Part shown: positions 51,875-59,976 of the stretch, one piece after another
Layout of the letters: each line of letters starts with the position of its first letter
Numbering within the stretch: position 1 is the stretch's first letter
The notes under the pieces: model-generated
What the model saw: the letters and a program-made list of their open reading frames with translations, nothing else
Told to the model about the DNA's origin: nothing
Databases searched by the model: none
NCBI RefSeq assembly: GCF_938002845.1
Contig: NZ_CALKZP010000028.1
Coordinates: forward strand, 62,001 to 126,000
DNA length: 64,000 nt
Direction of reading: 5' to 3'
DNA from: an uncultured Campylobacter sp.
Lineage (GTDB): Bacteria; Campylobacterota; Campylobacteria; Campylobacterales; Campylobacteraceae
Position numbers and translations under genes: made by a program

Positions 51875-53000
51875 TTATGCGGCGCAAACAGATGAACGAA
51901 AATATATAAAACGGCGCGGAGATTGCGAAAATAACGATGTGTTTCCACGCCATAGTATTAAAATCTATGCCGGTGCTTTGCGCGATCTGTGTCGGAAGCC
52001 CCGCAAATGCATCCATTAAGCCGATTGCGATAATAGCGCAAAGCTCCACCGCAAGCGCGATGAGAAACGGCAAGGAGCCCTTGGTCGTGAAGATGAGATA
52101 CAAAAACGCCTTGAGCTTATAGCAATACGACAGCAGCCCAAACAGCGCCACGGCGATGCTAAAGATCGCTATGTAGGCGTCAAGTCCTATGGTTTCGTTC
52201 TGCAAAACCGTGGCGACGACGCAGATTATCAAAAATATATTGTAGCTCGTGATCTGCCGCACTGCGTATTGATCGTGCCTGGCGGCCGACAGGAAGATAA
52301 ATACTTGATTTAGCGGCAGGATGTAGCTTAGCGCAAAAATCAGATATATAAACAAATCAAAGGTAAGCGAGACGGTGTTTTGATTGACATACTCTTCGAT
52401 CTGCTTAAAAGACAGCAGCGACTCGGTGATCTGGGCCCTAAAAATCAAAGCGATGCCGATTAAAATAAGCGGCATAATGTAGGCCTTGATACCGCTCATC
52501 CGGATAGGGTTGGTGTAAATTTTACTTTCGAGGCTCTCGCCCTCGCGTAGATCATCGGTTTGGACGAACTCAAATCCAAAGAATTTCGGTTTTTTTGCAC
52601 TAGCAGGCTTAGCTTTGCGGTTAAATTTAAATTTATTAAATTTTTTTGCGACCTTCGTTTCTTTTACGGCAGATATATCGTTTGCAATATTTTCGGTAGA
52701 GCTTTGAAAGAATGGCGCTTCGGATACATTGTTTTCTGCGGAATTCTTATCGCCAAAAATTTCATCGTTTTGCTTTGCAGATTCTTTTGGCTGTGGGGCT
52801 ACTTTTTGCGTTACGCGGTCTTTGGATTTAGAGCCCTCGACGCGCTTTATATTTATCGCGCTGGATGCTAGCGTGTCGAAGCTTACTTCATCGCCGTCGG
52901 TTAGGCTAGGATCGCGCTCGCCTAGCATTTCGTAGCTATACTCGACCCCGCCCGTGGCGACTATGACATTTTCACCTCTGATAAATCCGATAAGTCTCAT
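51858..53000 (-). CDS. Hypothetical multi-pass membrane protein with soluble N-terminal domain
   Basis: The 380-residue protein has a small beta-rich N-terminal domain (MRLIGFIRGENVIVATGGVE to TDGDEVSFDTLAS). A disordered, Lys/Glu/Asn-rich linker follows (about 55-150, including KKFNKFKFNRKAKPASAKKP), then about six or seven membrane segments from residue 170 on (IMPLILIGIALIFRAQI, FDLFIYLIFALSYILPL, LPFLIALAVELCAIIAIG and others). No enzyme motif is visible. It converges with tgt and precedes nothing on its strand. It is the downstream neighbour of glmS, 60 bases away. Confidence 0.75.
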   Translation of the reverse strand: MRLIGFIRGENVIVATGGVEYSYEMLGERDPSLTDGDEVSFDTLASSAINIKRVEGSKSKDRVTQKVAPQPKESAKQNDEIFGDKNSAENNVSEAPFFQSSTENIANDISAVKETKVAKKFNKFKFNRKAKPASAKKPKFFGFEFVQTDDLREGESLESKIYTNPIRMSGIKAYIMPLILIGIALIFRAQITESLLSFKQIEEYVNQNTVSLTFDLFIYLIFALSYILPLNQVFIFLSAARHDQYAVRQITSYNIFLIICVVATVLQNETIGLDAYIAIFSIAVALFGLLSYCYKLKAFLYLIFTTKGSLPFLIALAVELCAIIAIGLMDAFAGLPTQIAQSTGIDFNTMAWKHIVIFAISAPFYIFSFICLRRIKKAKI

Positions 53001-53060
53001 ATACTAACATTCCCCGATTTTTTAATGAGAAATATTAGTCAAAATGAACTTAAAAAACGA

Positions 53061-54878
53061 TTATTCTACGGTGACGCTTTTGGCTAAATTTCGCGGCATA
53101 TCCACGTCATTGCCAAGTCTGACGGAGATTTCAAGAGCTAGAATTTGTAAAATTATCATCATCTCAAAAAACTCGCTCATCGCGTGGCTCTGCTCGCTCG
53201 TTTTGATAAAATCATCCGCGATCTCTGGTTCTTCCGGGCTGATGGCTAAAATATACGCATCGCGCGCGGCAAGCTCTTCAACATTGCTTTTGGTTTTTTC
53301 GTAGAGCAAATGCTTTGGCATCAGCGCAACCGTAAAGAGATTAGAATCGGCAAGAGCGATCGGTCCGTGCTTCATCTCGCCGCTTGGATAGCCCTCCGCG
53401 TGCAGATAGGAGATCTCTTTGAGTTTGAGCGCGCCCTCAAGAGCGAGCGGATAGAAAATATCGCGCCCGATAAAGAAAAAGCCGTGTCCGTGCAGATAGT
53501 GCTTGCTCATGCGGTAAATTTTATCCTGCAAGCCGTCTTTGATCTTTAAAATTTGCGGGATATGAAGCATCGCCGAAATTTCAGCGGAATTTGTGCGCGC
53601 CGAGATGACTTCGCGCAGATTTGCAAGATACACGACGAACATCCATAGCACCATAACCTGCGTCGCAAAAGCCTTCGTGGAAGCTACGCCCTTTTCGATG
53701 CCGGCGCGAGTGAGGATCACGCTGCCTGCCATGCGCACAATCGAACTATTATCGACATTGCAGATCGCAAGCGTCCTAAGACCGGCTTTTTTAGCGATAT
53801 GCAGCGCCTCTAATGTATCGGCGGTCTCGCCGCTTTGCGAGATCACGATAAATAAGGAATTCTTGTTTAAAAATGGTTCTTTATAGCGGAATTCGCTAGC
53901 AACTTCCACTTTCGTGCGGATTTTAGCGATGCGCTCGAAAAGATACGAACTTACGAGCGCGGCGTGATAGCTCGTGCCGCAGGCGCATAGCACGACCTCG
54001 TCGATGCCCTCAAACATCGCCTCGTCAAGTTCGTCAAATTTTATCTTGCCGCCCTTTATTACGCGCCCCATCATCGCTTCGGTTACGACTTGCGCTTGCT
54101 CGTAAATTTCTTTTTCCATAAAAAATCTAAAGCCCTCTTTTTGCGCATAGCCTTTATCTTTCGGAAGCTCGCTAAAGGCGCAATTATGCGGTTTAGAGTT
54201 TTTAAAAATGTCGATTTGCCCTAGTTTAGCGACGCCGTAAATTTGATCATCCAGATACGCGGCCGTATTCGCAAGCCCGATGAGCGGAGCGTCCGAGGAG
54301 CTAAAGAAAATTTCGTTTTTATCGTTTTTTGCGACGATCAGCGGAGCCGCGTTTTTAGCAAAGAAAATTTCGCCGGGTGCTGCCTTCGTGATCAAAAGCG
54401 TTGCGTATGCGCCTTTTAGCCGTTTAATTGTGGCTTCATATGCCTTAAATGCGTCGTTACTAGCCTTGAAATTTTTTTCAAAAAGATGTACGATCACTTC
54501 GGTATCGGTCTGGCTTAAAAATTTCACGCCGTCCGCTTCGAGCTCATCTTTTAGCTCGATGTAGTTTTCGATGATGCCGTTATGCACGACGAAGCTAAAA
54601 TCTCCAAAATGCGGATGCGCGTTAAGCTCGGTGGGCTTTCCGTGCGTCGCCCAGCGAGTATGTCCGATCGCAACGCCAAAGCCTTGCGAAGTGAAATCTT
54701 TCATCTTTTCTTCGAGATTATTTAGCTTGCCGACTGCTTTGAAATACTTTATATTCGCACTTTCGTCCATCACGGCAAGCCCTGCGCTGTCGTATCCGCG
54801 ATACTCAAGTTCTTTCAGTCCGTTTATTATGATTTTTTTCTTTTCGGCATTTCCTATGTAGCCTACGATTCCACACAT
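53061..54878 (-). CDS. glmS: Glucosamine-6-phosphate synthase (isomerizing)
   Basis: GlmS makes glucosamine-6-phosphate from fructose-6-phosphate and glutamine, the first committed step to UDP-GlcNAc and the cell wall. The 605-residue protein begins MCGIVGYIGNAE with the Cys nucleophile, and has HTRWATHGKPTELNAHPH in the glutaminase domain. Two SIS domains follow (CACGTSYHAALVSSYLFERI and the FIGRDIFYPLALEGALKLKE region). The C-terminus is the typical DMPRNLAKSVTVE. The AGGAAAGCAAA site precedes the ATG. No glmS ribozyme-like structure is seen upstream. Confidence 0.97.
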   Translation of the reverse strand: MCGIVGYIGNAEKKKIIINGLKELEYRGYDSAGLAVMDESANIKYFKAVGKLNNLEEKMKDFTSQGFGVAIGHTRWATHGKPTELNAHPHFGDFSFVVHNGIIENYIELKDELEADGVKFLSQTDTEVIVHLFEKNFKASNDAFKAYEATIKRLKGAYATLLITKAAPGEIFFAKNAAPLIVAKNDKNEIFFSSSDAPLIGLANTAAYLDDQIYGVAKLGQIDIFKNSKPHNCAFSELPKDKGYAQKEGFRFFMEKEIYEQAQVVTEAMMGRVIKGGKIKFDELDEAMFEGIDEVVLCACGTSYHAALVSSYLFERIAKIRTKVEVASEFRYKEPFLNKNSLFIVISQSGETADTLEALHIAKKAGLRTLAICNVDNSSIVRMAGSVILTRAGIEKGVASTKAFATQVMVLWMFVVYLANLREVISARTNSAEISAMLHIPQILKIKDGLQDKIYRMSKHYLHGHGFFFIGRDIFYPLALEGALKLKEISYLHAEGYPSGEMKHGPIALADSNLFTVALMPKHLLYEKTKSNVEELAARDAYILAISPEEPEIADDFIKTSEQSHAMSEFFEMMIILQILALEISVRLGNDVDMPRNLAKSVTVE

Positions 54879-54986
54879 TTTGCTTTCCTTATTTGAAATT
54901 TGGCGCCCATTTTACTACGCTATTTTAAATTAACAAAATTCGGCTCTAAATTTAGTCCGCTTATCCGTTTTGTAAGCAAAAAATTA

Positions 54987-54992
54987 TATAAT
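54987..54992 (+). promoter_or_regulatory. Probable -10 element for mqnE
   Basis: TATAAT within ATTATATAATTAGC, 27 bases before the mqnE start codon. The -35 region is not recognisable. Confidence 0.4.
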
Positions 54993-55019
54993 TAGCACAA
55001 AATTTGGCTTGGGAAATCG

Positions 55020-56102
55020 ATGGAAATTTTAGAAAAATTACAAAGCGGCGAGAGATTAAATTACGAAGACGGCGTGAAATTATGGGATTTGGATCTTTTC
55101 GATCTGGGCAAATTCGCATTTAAAATTCGCAAAGAAAAAAACGGCAAAAACGTCTATTTTAACGCAAATCGTCATATAAACCCTTCGAATTTATGCGCAG
55201 ATACCTGTAAATTTTGCGCATTTTCGGCGCACCGTAAGAACGAAAACGCTTACACGATGAGCGATGATGAGATCATGCGTATCGTGGACGAGACGGTAGC
55301 GCGCGGCACGAAGGAGATTCATATCGTAAGCTCGCACAATCCATTCGTTACGCCGCAGCAATATTTAGGAATTTTTAAAGCGATAAAGCAAAAATATCCG
55401 CTTTTGCACATCAAGGCGATGACCGCGGCGGAGATCGATTACTGGCGGCGAAAGTGGAAGATGAGCTACGAGGAGACGATAGAGCTGATGATGCAAAGCG
55501 GCGTGGATTCGATGCCAGGCGGCGGCGCCGAAATTTTTGACGAGGATGTGCGTGATAAAATTTGCAAAGGCAAGGTCTCAAGCGAGCAGTGGCTGCAAAT
55601 CCACTCGCTGTGGCATGCGCGCGGGCGCCAGAGTAACGCCACGATGCTCTTTGGTCATATCGAAAGCCGCGCTCACCGCATCGATCACATCTTGCGCATC
55701 CGCGCGCTGCAAGATGAGAGCCTGGCTCGCGATAACGGCGGCGGTTTCAATGCCTTCATCCCGCTCGTGTATCAGCGCGAGAATAACTACTTGGATGTGA
55801 AGGGCTTTTTGGGCTCGGTCGAAATTTTAAAAACGATCGCGATTAGTAGAATTCTGCTTGATAACGTCACGCATATCAAGGCTTACTGGGCGACCTCGAC
55901 GTTAAGCTTGGCCCTCGTAGCGCAGGATTTCGGCGCGGACGATCTTGACGGCACGATTGAGAACGAAAGTATTCAAAGCAGCGCCGGCGCCGGCAGCAAA
56001 AAAGGGCAGAGTAAGCGCGATTTTATCGATATGATCAGCACCGCAGGCTTTGTGCCGGTAGAGCGCGACAGCTTGTATAATCAGATCGAAATTTACGAAT
56101 AA
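55020..56102 (+). CDS. mqnE: Aminofutalosine synthase MqnE (radical SAM)
   Basis: MqnE joins 3-enolpyruvylbenzoate and SAM-derived adenosyl to give aminofutalosine in the futalosine route to menaquinone, the pathway used by Campylobacter and Helicobacter. The 360 residues contain the radical SAM cluster ligands CADTCKFCAF (about 59-68), NANRHINPSNLC before it, EIHIVSSHNPFVTPQQYL, MQSGVDSMPGGGAEIFDEDV and AYWATSTLSLA. Length is normal. The gene is followed by a purine permease and a phosphoribosyltransferase, which fits with the purine released in this pathway. Confidence 0.94.
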   Translation: MEILEKLQSGERLNYEDGVKLWDLDLFDLGKFAFKIRKEKNGKNVYFNANRHINPSNLCADTCKFCAFSAHRKNENAYTMSDDEIMRIVDETVARGTKEIHIVSSHNPFVTPQQYLGIFKAIKQKYPLLHIKAMTAAEIDYWRRKWKMSYEETIELMMQSGVDSMPGGGAEIFDEDVRDKICKGKVSSEQWLQIHSLWHARGRQSNATMLFGHIESRAHRIDHILRIRALQDESLARDNGGGFNAFIPLVYQRENNYLDVKGFLGSVEILKTIAISRILLDNVTHIKAYWATSTLSLALVAQDFGADDLDGTIENESIQSSAGAGSKKGQSKRDFIDMISTAGFVPVERDSLYNQIEIYE

Positions 56103-56120
56103 ATTCTAAAGGAGGAGCAA

Positions 56121-57416
56121 GTGGAAAAATTCTTTCATCTCGCCGCCGCGAAAACGTCGGTAAGGCAGGAGCTTATCGCAGGGCTTACTACGTTTTTGGC
56201 GATGATTTACATCGTGCCGGTAAACGCTAACATTATGAGCATCGCAGGTATGCCGTTTGATGCGCTGGTTACGGCAACCGCGCTTATTACGATAATCGCG
56301 ACGCTATTTAACGGGCTCTTTGCAAATACCCCCGTTGCGCTTAGCGTCGGCATGGGGCTAAATGCGTATTTTACCTTTGCGTTGTGCGTGGATGCTAAGA
56401 TGCCGTGGCAGAGTGCACTTGGCATCGTAGCGATAAGCGGGACGCTTTTTACCGTGCTTTCGTTTACCAATTTTCGCGTTTGGGTTATTAAATCTATCCC
56501 ACTTGATCTGCGTCGCGCCATAAGCGCGGGTATCGGCGCTTTTATCTGCTTCATCGGACTTAAACAGATGGGCGTCATCGCGCCTAGTCAGGCGACGCTA
56601 GTAACTTTAGGAAATTTAAAAGATCTAAACGTTTTGCTTGGAATTTTAGGCTTAGCGGTCGTGCTGGTGCTTTTCGTGCTTAGAATCAAGGCGGCGTTTA
56701 TCTTAAGCATTTTGATTACTTCGTGCGTTGCGTGGGTGGCTGGAATTTCGCCCGCACCGCATGGCATAGTAAGCGCGCCAAGCGGCATAACGCCGATATT
56801 TGCTAAGCTAGATATCCCCGGAGCGCTAAAGCTCGCGTTCGTGCCTTTTATAATCACGTTTTTTATTACGCACTTATTCGACAGCATTGGCACGCTCACC
56901 GGCGTGGGAAACCGTGCGGGGCTTTTTGGAGAGAACAGCAAAGACGGCATGAAAAAACTATCTAGAAATTTAACCTCCGATGCGATAGGCAGCGTTGCAG
57001 GCGCCGTTATAGGAACGAGTACGGTTACTGCATTTGCCGAGAGCGCCAGCGGCGTGGAGGCGGGCGGTCGCACGGGACTTACCGCGGTATTTTGCGCTAT
57101 GTTTTTCGTGCTGACGCTGTTTATGCTGCCGCTATTTAAGGCGATCCCGGCAAATGCGATCTATCCGATCCTCGTAATGGTCGGGGTTTTAATGTTTAGC
57201 GAGCTTGGCAAGATCGATTATAGCGACGCGGGAATTCTAATCCCTGCGTTTTTTATAGTATTTTTGATGCCCTTTACCTACTCGATCACCAACGGCTTAA
57301 GCTTCGGCTTCATCGCATATATCGTAGTTAGACTCGCTCAGCGCAGGATAGGGGATTTAAATTTCGGCGTTTTGACGCTTGGCGCGATTAGCGTTTTAGT
57401 ATTTTTAATGCATTAA
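56121..57416 (+). CDS. NCS2-family purine permease (guanine/hypoxanthine type)
   Basis: This 431-residue integral membrane protein has about twelve to fourteen helices. Family marks are ELIAGLTTFLAMIYIVPVNA, the conserved GMGLNAYFTFALC (helix 3), FDSIGTLTGVGNRAGLF (helix 8) and TVTAFAESASGVEAGGRTGL. These match AzgA/PbuG-type permeases that import hypoxanthine, guanine or adenine with protons. The start is GTG at 56121 with AAAGGAGGAGCAA. It is coupled in an operon with mqnE and a phosphoribosyltransferase gene. Confidence 0.92.
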   Translation: MEKFFHLAAAKTSVRQELIAGLTTFLAMIYIVPVNANIMSIAGMPFDALVTATALITIIATLFNGLFANTPVALSVGMGLNAYFTFALCVDAKMPWQSALGIVAISGTLFTVLSFTNFRVWVIKSIPLDLRRAISAGIGAFICFIGLKQMGVIAPSQATLVTLGNLKDLNVLLGILGLAVVLVLFVLRIKAAFILSILITSCVAWVAGISPAPHGIVSAPSGITPIFAKLDIPGALKLAFVPFIITFFITHLFDSIGTLTGVGNRAGLFGENSKDGMKKLSRNLTSDAIGSVAGAVIGTSTVTAFAESASGVEAGGRTGLTAVFCAMFFVLTLFMLPLFKAIPANAIYPILVMVGVLMFSELGKIDYSDAGILIPAFFIVFLMPFTYSITNGLSFGFIAYIVVRLAQRRIGDLNFGVLTLGAISVLVFLMH

Positions 57417-57431
57417 ATTTTAAGGAAAGAT

Positions 57432-57881
57432 ATGAGATTTTATAGTTTTGAAGAGATGGATCGCGACGCAAGAGTTATAGCAAAGCAGGTTAGGGACGAA
57501 TTTATGCCCGATGCAATCGTGGCGATCGCTAGAGGCGGGCTTACATTTGGCCACGCGCTAGCCAACGCGCTTGATATGCGGACGATATTTTCGATAAATT
57601 CTATCCACTACGCGGACACCAAAAAGCTCGACACCATCGACGTTTTCAACGTGCCCGATCTGGAGCTTTATAAGCGCGTGCTGCTGGTGGATGATATCAT
57701 CGACAGCGGCGACAGCATGGTCGAGATCAAGCGCGTGCTGCTGGAGAAATTTCCGCAAATAGAGCTTAAAACGGCGGTGATTTTTTACAAACCCAAGGCG
57801 CTCATCCAGCCCGATTTTAAAATTTCAAAGACGGATGAGTGGATAAATTTCTTTTGGGAAAATTATACGATAGAGGAATGA
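57432..57881 (+). CDS. Purine phosphoribosyltransferase (Gpt/Hpt type)
   Basis: This 149-residue cytoplasmic enzyme has the PRPP-binding signature VLLVDDIIDSGDSMVEIK (about 78-95), IARGGLTFGHALANAL and a C-terminal FFWENYTIEE with the WINFFWE ring-stacking aromatic. It transfers a purine base to PRPP; similarity is greatest to xanthine-guanine phosphoribosyltransferase, but hypoxanthine use is possible. AAGGAAAGAT precedes the ATG, 15 bases after the permease stop. Together they form a purine import-and-salvage pair. Confidence 0.88.
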   Translation: MRFYSFEEMDRDARVIAKQVRDEFMPDAIVAIARGGLTFGHALANALDMRTIFSINSIHYADTKKLDTIDVFNVPDLELYKRVLLVDDIIDSGDSMVEIKRVLLEKFPQIELKTAVIFYKPKALIQPDFKISKTDEWINFFWENYTIEE

Positions 57882-57998
57882 AGCGGCGCGCGGTTAAATT
57901 TAGCGGCTAAATTTTAAATGATTCGGCGGCTTAAATTTTATAAATTTCGGCCGTAAAATTTAGGCTGTAAATTTAAAGCGCCCGCAGCGAGGTTGAGA

Positions 57999-59219
57999 GT
58001 GAAGAAGCTTTATCAAAACGAAATTTTCGTAATCTCCGTAATGTGCCTGTTTCAGGGCATATTTTTGCTTTATGCGATCTCAAATTTAAGCATCAGCTAC
58101 TACGAGGCTGAAATTTTTTACGATAAAAAATCCCTCGTTTCGCTAATAGCAAATTTAAGCTGCGAAATTTTTGGGCGCAACGACTACGCCTTGCGCATAC
58201 CGTTTATTTTGATCCACTTCGCAAACGCCGCGATGATCTATAAAATTTCAAAATTTATTCTAAAGCGCCGCTTCGATAGAGTGGTCGCTACGGCGCTATT
58301 TATGGCGCTTCCTGCGTCGATGAGTAGCGCGATTTTACTAAATCCGGCGGGCATCATCGTTTTTTTCACGCTGCTGGCGATCTATTTTGCAAAGAGCGAA
58401 TACAATATCGCGCTTTTCGTGCTTCTATCCGTTTGCGCCTTGATCGATCGAGCGTTTTTTATGCTCTACGTAGGCTTTGGAATTTGGGCGCTTTATACGC
58501 GCAAAAAGGAGCTTTTGCTACTTTGCATAGCGCTATTTAGCTTCAGCGTGATCTTTTACGACGTAAGCTCGGAGGGCAAGCCGAAGGGATATTTTTTAGA
58601 CACCGTGGGCGTTTTTGCGGGCGCGTTTTCACCTCTCGTGTTTTTATTTTTCATCTATACGATCTATAGAATTTGGATCAAAGAGGAAAAGAGCCTGCTG
58701 TGGTTCATCGCCACGAGCGCGCTTTGTCTGACGATGCTTTTTTCGCTAAGACAGCGCGTGCCGCTTGAGATGATGCTGCCGTATTGCGTCATCGCTACGC
58801 CTTTGATCATTCGGGTTTTGTTTAATTCATACCGTGTTAGATTGCCTAAATTTCGTACCTTTCACAAGATCGCCGTGGGTGTGACGCTGGTAAGCTTAGC
58901 GGTAAGCTATTTTGCAGTGATTTTTAGCGATGTGATGTATGAGGCGATGTTCGCAAACAAGCCGCAGCGGCATTTTATCTATAAATTTGACATAGCTAGG
59001 CAGCTGGCAAGTGAGCTAAAAAATCGCGGAGTAAAAAGCGTAAGCTGCGAGGACGAGAGGCTCTGCCTGCGCCTGAAATTTTACGGACTGCCTAGCGGAA
59101 GCGGCGCTTTTATCTACGCGGATGAGCCGGAATATGTCTCGGATCATAAAAATTCGATACAAAATATAGATATTTACAAGCGAGGCGTGCGAATTGCAAA
59201 ATTTTATGTTAAAATATAA
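57999..59219 (+). CDS. Polytopic membrane protein of PMT/ArnT-like type
   Basis: The 406-residue protein has about ten membrane segments. The N-terminal loop ISYYEAEIFYD carries the acidic residues placed like the catalytic Asp/Glu of protein O-mannosyltransferase and ArnT-type (GT-C) enzymes. IFGRNDYALRIPFILIHFAN also resembles that family. The C-terminal periplasmic part is only about 70 residues, shorter than in ArnT. The start is GTG 57999 after GAGG; a TTG six bases earlier has no proper ribosome site. A sugar transferase is plausible but unproved; it precedes a pseudopilin gene. Confidence 0.65.
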   Translation: MKKLYQNEIFVISVMCLFQGIFLLYAISNLSISYYEAEIFYDKKSLVSLIANLSCEIFGRNDYALRIPFILIHFANAAMIYKISKFILKRRFDRVVATALFMALPASMSSAILLNPAGIIVFFTLLAIYFAKSEYNIALFVLLSVCALIDRAFFMLYVGFGIWALYTRKKELLLLCIALFSFSVIFYDVSSEGKPKGYFLDTVGVFAGAFSPLVFLFFIYTIYRIWIKEEKSLLWFIATSALCLTMLFSLRQRVPLEMMLPYCVIATPLIIRVLFNSYRVRLPKFRTFHKIAVGVTLVSLAVSYFAVIFSDVMYEAMFANKPQRHFIYKFDIARQLASELKNRGVKSVSCEDERLCLRLKFYGLPSGSGAFIYADEPEYVSDHKNSIQNIDIYKRGVRIAKFYVKI

Positions 59220-59246
59220 ACAAAATTTTTATGAAAGGTAAAAATT

Positions 59247-59930
59247 ATGAAAAAAGCATTTACTATGATAGAGCTGATTTTCATCATCGTGGTGGTTGGA
59301 ATTCTAGCGGCGGTGGCGGTGCCTCAAATCAATCGAAATAGCCTTGTGGAGGCGGCAGATCAAGTAGCTGCTCATATTCGCTATACTCAGCAGCTGGCTA
59401 TGAATGATAACAAATTCGATCCTGACGATCCTAATTGGTTTAAGAGATTTTGGAGGATTCAATTTACCGATCAAGGAGCACCGGGCTCTGCAGCAGGATG
59501 GCGATATAATATATATTGGGATAACGGAGCTTTCCCGGGTTCAAACGGACAACCAAATAGCCTAAATTCTATGGCAGCTGATCCGCAGAATCCTAACAAA
59601 CTGCTTACTTCGGGCTTTGCTAGGCAACCTGCCAATACTGATGGTGCAAGAATGAATCAAAAGCTAAATTTAGGAGCAACATATAATATAAGAAATATAC
59701 AATTTACTAATTGCGGTAATGGAAACAATCACACCATCTCCTTTGATTCTTATGGTCGCCCAATGGGGCAGTTAGCGAACTCTAATGTGCCATATGATAG
59801 GCTTTTTGTGGGCCAGTGCGTTATTACGCTTACCAATGATGCGAAAGAGACCGCTAGTATTACTATCGAGCCGGAGACCGGATACGTAAGATACACGCTA
59901 AATTCTAATACCGGCACAGCCGCGCAATAG
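59247..59930 (+). CDS. Type II/IV-system pseudopilin-like protein
   Basis: The 227-residue protein begins with the prepilin signal KKAFTMIELIFIIVVVGILA: a short charged leader, cleavage before Met/Thr-type position, the conserved Glu5, and the hydrophobic stalk. A soluble globular domain with two late cysteines (NIQFTNCGNGNNH and DRLFVGQCVITLT) follows, ending in TGYVRYTLN. This is a PulG/GspG-like plan. A GAAAGGTAAAAATT site precedes the ATG. No secretion or pilus assembly genes are adjacent, so it must work with machinery encoded elsewhere. Confidence 0.85.
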   Translation: MKKAFTMIELIFIIVVVGILAAVAVPQINRNSLVEAADQVAAHIRYTQQLAMNDNKFDPDDPNWFKRFWRIQFTDQGAPGSAAGWRYNIYWDNGAFPGSNGQPNSLNSMAADPQNPNKLLTSGFARQPANTDGARMNQKLNLGATYNIRNIQFTNCGNGNNHTISFDSYGRPMGQLANSNVPYDRLFVGQCVITLTNDAKETASITIEPETGYVRYTLNSNTGTAAQ

Positions 59931-59976
59931 GACTAATAAAATTTTTACTCAAATTTAAGTAAGCGCAAGGAGAATG

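Noticed and set aside
54879..55019. glmS ribozyme or riboswitch upstream of glmS
   Set aside because: Only about 140 bases separate glmS from mqnE, filled with ordinary AT-rich spacer; glmS ribozymes are mostly in Gram-positive bacteria and no conserved core is seen.
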